A stretch of 64,000 nt of DNA. Source: Flavobacterium limi (lineage in GTDB: Bacteria > Bacteroidota > Bacteroidia > Flavobacteriales > Flavobacteriaceae). Both the position numbers and the translations under genes were made by a program. The notes below the pieces were generated by a model. The model was not told where the DNA came from. It saw nothing but the letters and a program-made list of their open reading frames with translations, and made no database searches. The stretch spans positions 279,743-343,742 of the forward strand of contig NZ_JAADZV010000007.1 in NCBI RefSeq assembly GCF_010645075.1. Direction: 5' to 3'. Within the stretch, counting starts at the first letter, position 1; each line of letters opens with the position of its first letter. This document shows positions 27,701 to 34,586 of this stretch, piece by piece.

Positions 27701-27894
27701 GATGTTCCTCTTTTAGTTCCTTCAATTGCTACGGTAGCACCGGGAATTCCCATACCATCGTCTGCCGATTTTACATTTCCGCTTACAAATTGGGATTGCT
27801 CTTGTGCAAAACCCGACTGCATCGTAAATACGCTAAGCAACAACATCAGATAAAACTGAAGCATTGTTGGTTTAATACAATAATTGCCTTTCAT
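24763..27894 (-). CDS. SusC/RagA-family TonB-dependent outer-membrane transporter
   Basis: About 1043 residues. The start is placed at 27894 (MKGNYCIKPT); an ATG two codons earlier at 27900 is equally possible. The signal peptide ends QSGFAQ. A carboxypeptidase-regulatory-like domain follows (SGNVKSADDGMGIPGATVAIEGTKRGTSTDFDGNF), then the SusC signature VVVIGYGTQKRTTVTSAI, a plug domain (IRGLGTTGGSNPLYVVDGI and SISVLKDAASAAIYGSQAANGVILVTT), and a 22-strand barrel ending PRPRTYMLGLNVKL. It imports oligosaccharides with TonB energy. It is the first gene of the minus-strand PUL and diverges from two Nudix-type regulators across a 694-base gap. Confidence 0.97.
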   Translation of the reverse strand: MKGNYCIKPTMLQFYLMLLLSVFTMQSGFAQEQSQFVSGNVKSADDGMGIPGATVAIEGTKRGTSTDFDGNFRIEAKTGDVITISFMGFKTQRVTVGTQKTIAVTLQTEAADLKEVVVIGYGTQKRTTVTSAITQVTGESLAKTNTINALQGLQGQAAGLQITSTSGQPGERMNVVIRGLGTTGGSNPLYVVDGILTGDITYLNNSDIESISVLKDAASAAIYGSQAANGVILVTTKKGRKGSPGQITFEQYYGLQSVARKVDLLDAREYAVIINEAAVNSGKPAYFTNSQIAALGNGTNWMDKMLTDNAATKNFSFGASGGSETSVYSTSLSYLGQEGVVGGKDLSNYQRYNFRFNSEHKLYKDVLTLGQNLSFAYVDKNGIGVGNQYNNSLRSAFQTTPLLPMYDADGNYYDTTNNSELWLSGVANPYAMMDYNNQNESNNQKLLGNVYLQVEPIKGLTFKTTLGLDYYVSEGHSYKPVYHLSTYANNNYDTVNQNMSKNRSITWDNLLGYKFNVAEDHHFEAMAGTSYINYAGTSVEANNADSVFNDLEHAWIDNTTNKDGTKITIKGKKEENILMSYFGRLNYNFKDTYLFNATLRADGSSKFAPGNQWGYFPSVSAGWVASNESFLKDSQAINFLKLRASWGQVGNQSIRPFQYLATIKSNNTNYIFDNTEGVLTPGAYPDRLSNPGLQWETSEQINLGLDARFLNNALSVTFDVYKKTNKDWLILAPVLATAGAEPPYINGGDVINKGVELSLNYQNKIGDFNYSVSANGAYNKNTVGQIPTTDGIIHGLNNELYDNALEFYRAENGFPLGYFWGYKTAGVFQNQEQINNYKSADGVVLQPGASPGDIIYANTNGDNVINDLDKTNIGDPNPDFTYGFSLSANYKAFDFSLMANGVAGNQIVQSYRNQSGAFGNYTSRILSRWHGEGTSNSMPRVTEDNKNFTQFSDLYVQDGDFLRINTVTLGFDLAKMKHSKSFFASQFRIYFSVLNLHTFTKYDGMDPEIGFGSNNDDQKFASGVDVGYYPRPRTYMLGLNVKL

Positions 27895-27900
27895 AATCAT

Positions 27901-28594
27901 TAATAATTTGGTTAAATTTGTTGTTAGTTGTTTTTAATCTAATTAATACGCATTCGAAATATTTGTTACATAATTTTTTGTTTGCCACTAGTGCTGAAGT
28001 TCTCCGCTTGCACGTATTAGCCAAATCTCTGTAAAGAATCTCTTCTGAAATTCTAACATCATTTTACTACGCCAAATGGTCCGTAAAGGTTTTGTACTTA
28101 ATTCCTGGTCTGTTTTCAGATTTGAATTACATCAACATACTTTTGATAAAACTTTTAGATGAATCTCCAGTCTAAAAACGATTATCAGGTGCTTTCTGAG
28201 TCTATTCTTTGAAAAACATTTTTTGAGTTTTTCGGTACTCTGTTTTCTGCTTAAATTAACTTATAGTCAAAATACATTTATCTTATGGTTAATTTGACTA
28301 CAAGTGTAGTGCAATTTTTCTATATTAACAAAAAATTAGGTTTATTTTTTTGTAATTAAAATAATATGAGACTTATTTTTATTGATTACCCAAATAAAAT
28401 TATTTCAAACAATTAAAAATTATTAATAAATCATCATTTAATCAATTAAATTGACAATGATTTAAAACACTTATGTGAGTTAATCTGGATTATTTTCAAA
28501 ATTTAGAATATTATTACAAGAATTTTAAAAATATGTCCCTTTTTAAGTATATAGTATTATTTTTATTTATTTAATTTGTCAAAATTTTAACAAC
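27901..28594. promoter_or_regulatory. Divergent regulatory region between the PUL and its candidate regulators
   Basis: This 694-base gap holds no credible gene. Its left 240 bases, the probable leader of the susC-like transcript, are less AT-rich and contain a small hairpin (GTGC...GCAC near 27990-28015). The right half is very AT-rich. The main structured signal is the inverted repeat at 28260-28304. A TACTTTTG box at 28138-28145 matches the -7 consensus on the plus strand but lacks a well-spaced -33 element. No exact TAnnTTTG was found on the minus strand for susC, so that promoter is unassigned. Confidence 0.5.
28260..28304. promoter_or_regulatory. Candidate operator: 15-bp inverted repeat
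   Basis: The half-sites CTTATAGTCAAAATA (28260-28274) and, on the other strand, CTTGTAGTCAAATTA (28290-28304) match at 13 of 15 positions. They share the core TAGTCAAA and their centres are 30 bases apart, about three helical turns. The site lies between the divergent susC-like gene and the two Nudix/winged-helix regulators, as expected for a dimeric autoregulated operator. Binding by those proteins is inferred. Confidence 0.6.
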
Positions 28595-29311
28595 ATGGTC
28601 GACAATTTGAATAATGACATTATCGTAAAAAATGATTCATCAGTCATGAATGCCATTACGATTGACTGTGTAATATTTGGTTTTGATCAGGGAAGTCTGG
28701 AAGTTCTTCTAATTCAGCATGGAGAAGGAATCAGTAAAGGAAAATGGGGGCTTCCGGGAGGCTGGATTAATAAAAAAGAGAGTATCGATAATGCGGCTCA
28801 CCGATTATTATATGAACTCACAGCATTAGATCATATCTATCTGGAACAATTAAAAGCATTTGGAAATCCGGATCGTTTTCCTCTCAGGCGCGTCATCACA
28901 ATTGGTTATTATGCCCTGATTAAAAGAGAAGATTATAGTATTCAGCCGGGTTTTACAGCATCGGATGCAAAGTGGTATAAGATTAACCAGATTCCGGATC
29001 TGATTTACGATCATAGTGAAATACTGACCTATAGCCTGCAACATTTACGTGACAGGGTTCGTCAGGCACCAATTGGTTTTAACCTCCTTCCTGAAAAATT
29101 TACATTGTTGCAATTAATGCACTTGTATGAAGAAATATTAGGAATCGAAATGGACAAATCAAATTTCAGACGAAAAATTCTTCACATGAAATTGCTTGTT
29201 GTCTTAGATGAAAAACAACAGGATGTTTCGCACAGAGCGGCTAAACTATACAAATTTGACTCTGAAATTTATACAAAACTTACTGAAAAAGGATTTAATT
29301 TTGAATTTTAA
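28595..29311 (+). CDS. Nudix-domain transcriptional regulator (NrtR/AraR-like), paralog A
   Basis: The 238-aa protein has an N-terminal Nudix fold (residues ~18-150: AITIDCVIFGFDQGSLEVLLIQHGEG, KWGLPGGWINKKESIDNAAHRLLYELTAL) and a C-terminal winged helix (PEKFTLLQLMHLYEEILG, DKSNFRRKILHMKLL). The Nudix box lacks the REUxEE catalytic glutamates: RLLYELTAL stands where these should be. The domain is therefore probably a ligand sensor, as in the NrtR and AraR regulators of sugar and NAD genes. It lies next to the PUL in the opposite direction and 20 bases before a paralog. It likely controls the PUL in response to a sugar or sugar phosphate; the ligand is unknown. Confidence 0.88.
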   Translation: MVDNLNNDIIVKNDSSVMNAITIDCVIFGFDQGSLEVLLIQHGEGISKGKWGLPGGWINKKESIDNAAHRLLYELTALDHIYLEQLKAFGNPDRFPLRRVITIGYYALIKREDYSIQPGFTASDAKWYKINQIPDLIYDHSEILTYSLQHLRDRVRQAPIGFNLLPEKFTLLQLMHLYEEILGIEMDKSNFRRKILHMKLLVVLDEKQQDVSHRAAKLYKFDSEIYTKLTEKGFNFEF

Positions 29312-29331
29312 ACCAGCCTTATAAAAGCAAA

Positions 29332-30069
29332 ATGGCATTTTTACACTCTAAAAAAACTTCCAAAACTTATGTTGGAGGACCTTCTGAAATTCAAAATCCT
29401 GTAATCGACGGAATCACGATCGACTGTGTCATATTTGGATTCAATAAGGGAAACCTCGAAGTACTTCTGGCACATCATGCCGAAGGAGAAAGTATTGGAA
29501 AATGGGGACTTCTTGGAGGCTGGCTTAAAAAAGAAGAAAGTTCTGATGATGCAGCACAAAGAATTCTATTTGAATTAACTAGTCTGGACAACATTTATCT
29601 GGAACAGCTAAAAGCATTTACAGATCCAAACCGTGTACCCGGAAGGAGAGTTGTAACCATTGGTTATTATACACTGGTAAACAGGGAAGATTATAATGTA
29701 AAAGCCGGACTTACCCTGATGGAAGCCACCTGGTACAAAATTAATGAACTGCCTGATCTGATTTTTGACCACAATGAAATCCTGCAATTCAGCTTAATGC
29801 AACTTCGTAACAGAGTGCGTCAGGCCCCAATCGGGTTCAATCTTTTGCCAGACAAATTCACTTTATTACAGTTAATGCATCTCTACGAAGAAATATTGGG
29901 AATCGAACTCGACAAATCCAATTTCCGAAGAAAAATTCTGCATATGAAATTGCTGGTTGCACTGGATGAAAAGCAACAGGATGTTTCGCACAGAGCGGCA
30001 AAACTCTACAAATTTGATTCAGAAATCTACGAAAAACTGACCGAAAAAGGGTTCAATTTTGAGTTTTAA
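29332..30069 (+). CDS. Nudix-domain transcriptional regulator (NrtR/AraR-like), paralog B
   Basis: It has the same two-domain plan as the preceding gene: a degenerate Nudix box (GLLGGWLKKEESSDDAAQRILFELTSL) and a C-terminal winged helix. Its last 85 residues differ from paralog A at only 4 positions, while the Nudix halves differ throughout. The two proteins should therefore read the same DNA site but may sense different ligands, or they may form mixed dimers. The 20-base gap implies co-transcription. The N-terminus is basic (HSKKTSKTYVG) and has no close counterpart in paralog A. Confidence 0.88.
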   Translation: MAFLHSKKTSKTYVGGPSEIQNPVIDGITIDCVIFGFNKGNLEVLLAHHAEGESIGKWGLLGGWLKKEESSDDAAQRILFELTSLDNIYLEQLKAFTDPNRVPGRRVVTIGYYTLVNREDYNVKAGLTLMEATWYKINELPDLIFDHNEILQFSLMQLRNRVRQAPIGFNLLPDKFTLLQLMHLYEEILGIELDKSNFRRKILHMKLLVALDEKQQDVSHRAAKLYKFDSEIYEKLTEKGFNFEF

Positions 30070-30134
30070 GACTGAAATTGGTTTTCAAAAACTAACTATC
30101 CGGCAACTACATTCCAGAATCCAAAACTTTGCGC

Positions 30135-30142
30135 TATATTTG
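30135..30142 (+). promoter_or_regulatory. Candidate -7 promoter box for lepA
   Basis: TATATTTG is an exact match to the Bacteroidota TAnnTTTG box and lies 89 bases before the lepA start codon. No well-spaced TTG was seen for the -33 element. Confidence 0.5.
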
Positions 30143-30231
30143 CGCCTTAATAACACGCTCTAAAGTATTTACAGCAGAGCAAATTCATACCCAAAAATTA
30201 CTAAAAACTCGTTTAGAGAATTGAATATAAA

Positions 30232-32028
30232 ATGAAGAAGATACGTAACTTTTGCATTATTGCACACATTGACCATGGTAAGAGTACACTTGCAGACCGA
30301 TTACTGGGCGCTACACAAACCGTTACAGCCCGTGAAGAAAAAGCACAATTGCTTGACAACATGGACCTGGAACGTGAGCGTGGAATCACCATTAAAAGTC
30401 ACGCCATCCAGATGGAGTACACTTACAAGGGAGAAGAATATATTTTAAATTTAATTGACACTCCCGGTCACGTTGACTTTTCATACGAAGTTTCCCGGTC
30501 GATTGCTGCCTGCGAAGGTGCGCTTTTGATCGTTGATGCTGCACAAAGTATTCAGGCACAAACGATTTCAAACTTATATTTAGCTTTAGAAAATGACCTG
30601 GAAATTATTCCGGTTTTAAATAAAGTAGATTTACCAAGTGCTAATCCTGAAGAAGTTAGTGATGATATTATCGATTTATTAGGATGTAAATTAGAAGATA
30701 TTATTCATGCTTCGGGAAAAACAGGTTTTGGTGTTGAAAATATTCTTGCTGCCATTATCGAAAAGATTCCTGCTCCAAAAGGAAATCCGGAAGAGCCATT
30801 ACAGGCCTTGATTTTTGACTCGCATTATAATCCATTTAGAGGAATTGAAGTAATCTTTAGAGTTGTAAACGGCGAAATCAGAAAAGGGCAAAAAATTAAG
30901 TTCATGGCTACAGGTAATGAGTATTTTGCCGATGAAGTAGGTACTTTGAAACTGAATCAGGTTCCGAAAAATGTGATTTCGACAGGAGATGTTGGGTATT
31001 TGATTTCCGGCATTAAAGAAGCAAAAGAGGTAAAAGTGGGTGATACGATAACGGATGCCAAAGCCCCAACCACCAATATGATTACTGGCTTTGAGGATGT
31101 AAAACCAATGGTTTTCGCCGGAATTTACCCTGTTGACACGGAAGATTTTGAAGATTTACGTGCCTCAATGGAAAAACTACAGTTAAATGATGCTTCGCTA
31201 GTATTTTCTGCAGAAAGTTCGGCCGCATTAGGTTTTGGTTTCCGTTGCGGTTTTTTAGGAATGTTACACATGGAAATTATCCAGGAACGTTTAGAGCGTG
31301 AGTTTAACATGACAGTAATTACTACTGTTCCAAACGTTTCATATTTGGCTTATACTAAAAAAGAACCAGATACTCCGATTATTGTAAACAACCCGAGTGA
31401 CTTGCCTGAGGCTACAAAATTAGACCGGGTAGAAGAACCCTATATCAAAGCAACCATTATTACCAAAGCTGATTTCGTGGGTAATGTTATGAGTTTGTGT
31501 ATTGAAAAACGTGGACAAATTACCAATCAAACGTATTTAACTACAGAACGTGTTGAATTGAATTTTGACATGCCACTGGCGGAGATTGTATTCGATTTCT
31601 ACGATCGTTTAAAAACAGTTTCAAAAGGATATGCATCGTTTGATTATTCTCCAATTGGAATGAGAGAATCAAAATTGGTTAAAATGGATATTTTACTAAA
31701 TGCCAATCAATTAGATGCACTTTCTGCCTTAATTCACGCTGATAACGCCTATACTATTGGTAAGAAAATGTGTGAAAAATTGCGTGAATTAATTCCGCGT
31801 CAGCAATTTGAAATTCCGATTCAGGCTTCAATTGGAGCGAAGATTATCGCTCGTGAAACTATTAAAGCACTTCGTAAAGACGTTACTGCAAAATGTTACG
31901 GTGGGGATATTTCGCGTAAGCGTAAACTTTTGGAGAAACAGAAAAAAGGTAAAAAACGTATGAGACAGGTTGGAAACGTTGAGATTCCGCAAGAGGCGTT
32001 TATGGCTGTTTTGAAGCTTAACGACTAA
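30232..32028 (+). CDS. lepA: Elongation factor 4 (LepA)
   Basis: At 598 residues it has the full family length. The GTPase domain carries the P-loop AHIDHGKSTLADRLL, switch region RERGITIKSHAI, DTPGHVDFSYEV and the guanine-specificity motif NKVDL. The LepA-specific C-terminal domain follows, with YTIGKKMCEKLRELIPRQQFEIPIQASIGAKIIARETIKALRKDV and the basic end KRKLLEKQKKGKKRMRQVG. The protein binds ribosomes and acts on stalled or mistranslocated complexes or in initiation. It stands alone, with a promoter-like box upstream and an intrinsic terminator directly after it. Confidence 0.98.
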   Translation: MKKIRNFCIIAHIDHGKSTLADRLLGATQTVTAREEKAQLLDNMDLERERGITIKSHAIQMEYTYKGEEYILNLIDTPGHVDFSYEVSRSIAACEGALLIVDAAQSIQAQTISNLYLALENDLEIIPVLNKVDLPSANPEEVSDDIIDLLGCKLEDIIHASGKTGFGVENILAAIIEKIPAPKGNPEEPLQALIFDSHYNPFRGIEVIFRVVNGEIRKGQKIKFMATGNEYFADEVGTLKLNQVPKNVISTGDVGYLISGIKEAKEVKVGDTITDAKAPTTNMITGFEDVKPMVFAGIYPVDTEDFEDLRASMEKLQLNDASLVFSAESSAALGFGFRCGFLGMLHMEIIQERLEREFNMTVITTVPNVSYLAYTKKEPDTPIIVNNPSDLPEATKLDRVEEPYIKATIITKADFVGNVMSLCIEKRGQITNQTYLTTERVELNFDMPLAEIVFDFYDRLKTVSKGYASFDYSPIGMRESKLVKMDILLNANQLDALSALIHADNAYTIGKKMCEKLRELIPRQQFEIPIQASIGAKIIARETIKALRKDVTAKCYGGDISRKRKLLEKQKKGKKRMRQVGNVEIPQEAFMAVLKLND

Positions 32029-32067
32029 TTTTTAGAGAATAAAGTAAAAAACAAAGAATATAACTAG

Positions 32068-32100
32068 ACCCAATAACTTTTGCGTTATTGGGTTTTCTTT
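32068..32100 (+). terminator. Intrinsic terminator of lepA
   Basis: The 10-base arms ACCCAATAAC (32068-32077) and GTTATTGGGT (32084-32093) are followed by TTTCTTT, giving a stem of ten pairs, a six-base loop and a T-rich tail on the plus strand. The converging minus-strand operon ends directly after it. Confidence 0.85.
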
Positions 32101-32101
32101 T

Positions 32102-32299
32102 TTACGAAATAAGCCCACCACAAATTCCTAATCCAATTAATAAATAAACCGCTCCCAAAATAAACAACACTTTTGCTGTTTTTGGATGGTTCTTTTTTAC
32201 TGCAAACCCACCAATAGCTAATAAAATCGGAGGACCTACCATAATAGCAACAAAAAATGCAACTAATCCGCCTAAATTGCCTACTTCTAATGCTGTCAT
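32102..32299 (-). CDS. Small membrane protein with two transmembrane helices
   Basis: Not recognised as a named family. The 65 residues contain two hydrophobic helices (about residues 9-33, GGLVAFFVAIMVGPPILLAIGGF, and 43-63, AKVLFILGAVYLLIGLGICGG) joined by the basic loop KKNHPKTAK. There is no signal peptide cleavage site. It begins 4 bases after the stop of the radical SAM gene on the same strand, so it is almost surely translated from the same mRNA and may be a membrane partner of that enzyme or of the Lgt-like protein. Confidence 0.65.
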   Translation of the reverse strand: MTALEVGNLGGLVAFFVAIMVGPPILLAIGGFAVKKNHPKTAKVLFILGAVYLLIGLGICGGLIS

Positions 32300-32303
32300 A
32301 ATC

Positions 32304-33695
32304 TTAAATTTTACTTCTTAATTCTTCTAGTCTTTCTATTTTGTCGTCCCTATAAAACAAATTCATGGTTTCAAACGGAATTATTTTATTGTCTTTGTTG
32401 ACAATATGTACACATGATTTTTTAATCGCCCTTACATCAAAATTATAGGCATCTATAAACTGCATGATAATAATTCTGAACAAGTTATCGTACCCTAACT
32501 CAGGAGCATCAATATTTGGCAGGCAGCAAAGGATGGACTTGAGATTTTCCTGAGCGACTTCTACTGAATTTCCTGTACTGAACAATTCGATCATTTTTCC
32601 GTGAAGCACTTCGTCCTGTTCGTAAATAATGGTGTTTTTGCTATTATCCAATAAATCATTCGGATTAATATATCGCGTTAACGGAAAAACCTCATCGCCC
32701 AGTTTTAAAGCATAACCCATTACCAAAGCATCCGGATTACAGGGAACCGGCAGCAAATCATCTGAATTGAAAATGGAAGTCTGTTCCAAAATTTTCCTTC
32801 TTACCTCGGTTAAGGTCATTCTGTCCTTTTCTGGATCAAAATTCTCCAGTCTTCCGGCAATTTGTGTGGGTTGAAAAGTAACGCCTCTTACACATTTCTG
32901 CTTTAGTGCAAATTCGACTATTTTACCAATTTCGTTATCATTCAATCCTTTTTGAAGCGTAACAACCAGTGTTGTTGACAAATTAAGCTCATTCAGGTTT
33001 TCTAATGCCTGTTTCCGTATTTCACTCAAATCGGCACCGCGGAGTTCCTGCAATACGCTATCTTCAAAAGAATCAAACTGCAGGTAAATTTCAAAATCGG
33101 GCGAATAGCTTTTTAGCCTTTGGGCAAATGCTTTGTCCTTCGCAATTTTAATTCCGTTAGTATTCAGCATTAAATGCCTGATCGGAAGTGATTTTGCATA
33201 ATCCAGAATTTCAAAAAATTGCGGATGAATCGTCGGTTCACCTCCACTAATCTGCACGACATCGGGTTCTTTTTCATTTATAACGATGGTATCCAGCATG
33301 ATCTTTATTTCTTCCAGCGTTCTGTGTCTTCCGTATGAAGGCGATGAACCGGCATAACAGGTCGGACAAGTCAAATTGCATCGGTCTGTAACCTCAACAA
33401 CCGTCAGACAGGAATGCTGTTCATGATCCGGACAAAGCCCGCAATCATACGGACAGCCATAATGTGTTTTGGTGTTGAAAGTATAAGGTGTTTCAGAAGG
33501 TTTGTTGTAGTTTCGGATGTTTTTGTAATATTGGATATCATCAGCAATCAGCACTTTTGAATTTCCGTGTTCAGGACATCTTTTGAGCATGTAAACATTC
33601 TGGTCTTCAAAAACAATTTTAGCATCAATTCGCTTTAAGCATTCCGGACAAAGGCTTAAGGTAAAATCATAATAAGTGTATTTTCTAACTGGCAT
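32304..33695 (-). CDS. Radical SAM enzyme with N-terminal cysteine-rich region (Tes/MJ0619-like)
   Basis: The 463-aa protein has the radical SAM cluster motif CNLTCPTC (C106, C110, C113), preceded by VVEVTDR and followed by VVQISGGEPTIHP and MLNTNGIKI. Upstream lie further cysteines in a set pattern: CPEC (16, 19), C40 in KRCPEHG, and CPYDCGLCPDHEQHSC (81-96). This arrangement resembles the group that includes MJ0619 and the tetraether synthase Tes, which join or modify unactivated lipid chains. The extra cysteines could bind zinc or more iron-sulfur clusters. Its start overlaps the Lgt-like gene by 11 bases, suggesting joint work on a lipid. The reaction is not established. Confidence 0.8.
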   Translation of the reverse strand: MPVRKYTYYDFTLSLCPECLKRIDAKIVFEDQNVYMLKRCPEHGNSKVLIADDIQYYKNIRNYNKPSETPYTFNTKTHYGCPYDCGLCPDHEQHSCLTVVEVTDRCNLTCPTCYAGSSPSYGRHRTLEEIKIMLDTIVINEKEPDVVQISGGEPTIHPQFFEILDYAKSLPIRHLMLNTNGIKIAKDKAFAQRLKSYSPDFEIYLQFDSFEDSVLQELRGADLSEIRKQALENLNELNLSTTLVVTLQKGLNDNEIGKIVEFALKQKCVRGVTFQPTQIAGRLENFDPEKDRMTLTEVRRKILEQTSIFNSDDLLPVPCNPDALVMGYALKLGDEVFPLTRYINPNDLLDNSKNTIIYEQDEVLHGKMIELFSTGNSVEVAQENLKSILCCLPNIDAPELGYDNLFRIIIMQFIDAYNFDVRAIKKSCVHIVNKDNKIIPFETMNLFYRDDKIERLEELRSKI

Positions 33696-34437
33696 TTTTT
33701 ACGAATAAATTTAAAATTGTTTTGTGATAATAGAGCAGACAAATTAAGCATAAAATCTGAATGGAACTCAGGCCTGCAACAAAGAAATGATTGGGTTTTA
33801 TAAATTCTATACAAAAACGGAAGGCAAAATAAGCAATCATAAAATACTGAAATAACAAGCCGTTTTTGAGTTTTTTGCTTTGTATCTTTTTTAGCAAAAT
33901 GAATAATAATACCAAAAAAAACAACTCATACAAGGTAATTGGATGGCGTTTTATATTGTCGCCCAGATTCATTCCCAGAAAAAAAGTGGTTGCTTTTCCA
34001 TACGTAAATTCATTTGTTCCGGATAAAAAGCAGCCGATTCTCCCGATAAAAATTCCCAGAATAATAGGAAACGTAAACAAATCACCCGAGGATTCTTTTT
34101 CGCCAATGATCTTTTTGGCAATTTCAACTCCTAAAAGCCCGCCAAATAATCCCCCCATAATTGTCTTAGTCTTGAAAAGATGCAGAAAGGATTTAAGGTC
34201 AGAAATAACAACAGGATGCTCTAAGAAACCCACAATCCTGGAACCCAAAAAAGCACCGATTGCAGCGCCTAAAATGATTGATAACCGATTGATTGTTACA
34301 ATGCTGTCTGTAGTCCTTTTTCTTAAAAAAATATAATACCTGTATCCCATGAAAAAGGCAAGATATTCTAAGACTAAATGAACATTAATTTCATAACCAA
34401 ACAGGACTGGCTCAAATGGAAGTGTCATTAAATACAA
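33685..34437 (-). CDS. Lgt-like (prolipoprotein diacylglyceryl transferase family) integral membrane protein
   Basis: The 250 residues form several transmembrane helices and keep the Lgt skeleton: FEPVLFGYEINVHLVLEYLAF, LGSRI, IMGGLFGGLLGVEIA, IGRIGCFLSG, RHPITLYE and FRFCIEF. True Lgt enzymes have an essential His before the GGL motif and Asn in GRIGNF; here these are Met and Cys. It is therefore probably a paralog with a different acceptor or lipid substrate rather than the housekeeping enzyme. An alternative start (MTLPFEP) lies three codons in. It is the first gene of the cassette, overlaps the radical SAM gene, and diverges from the WYL regulator. Confidence 0.75.
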   Translation of the reverse strand: MYLMTLPFEPVLFGYEINVHLVLEYLAFFMGYRYYIFLRKRTTDSIVTINRLSIILGAAIGAFLGSRIVGFLEHPVVISDLKSFLHLFKTKTIMGGLFGGLLGVEIAKKIIGEKESSGDLFTFPIILGIFIGRIGCFLSGTNEFTYGKATTFFLGMNLGDNIKRHPITLYELFFLVLLFILLKKIQSKKLKNGLLFQYFMIAYFAFRFCIEFIKPNHFFVAGLSSIQILCLICLLYYHKTILNLFVKNAS

Positions 34438-34586
34438 TTATGATTTTTAATTTAATAATACAATTCCGTAAAGATGCAAAAATTTATTGTTTTGCACTAC
34501 TGCGTGTCTATACATTAAAACAGAAATATGAATTTAGAAAATCCTTAGTACCTTAGCAACTCAAAAACCTTAGAACCTTCAAAAAA

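Noticed and set aside
27985..28140. Less AT-rich stretch upstream of the susC-like gene as a possible small RNA
   Set aside because: Only a short hairpin with a bulge was seen, with no clear promoter-terminator pair; left as part of the leader.
33866..34336. 156-codon plus-strand frame within the Lgt-like gene
   Set aside because: It is antisense to a multi-helix membrane protein and is lysine/proline-rich without known motifs.
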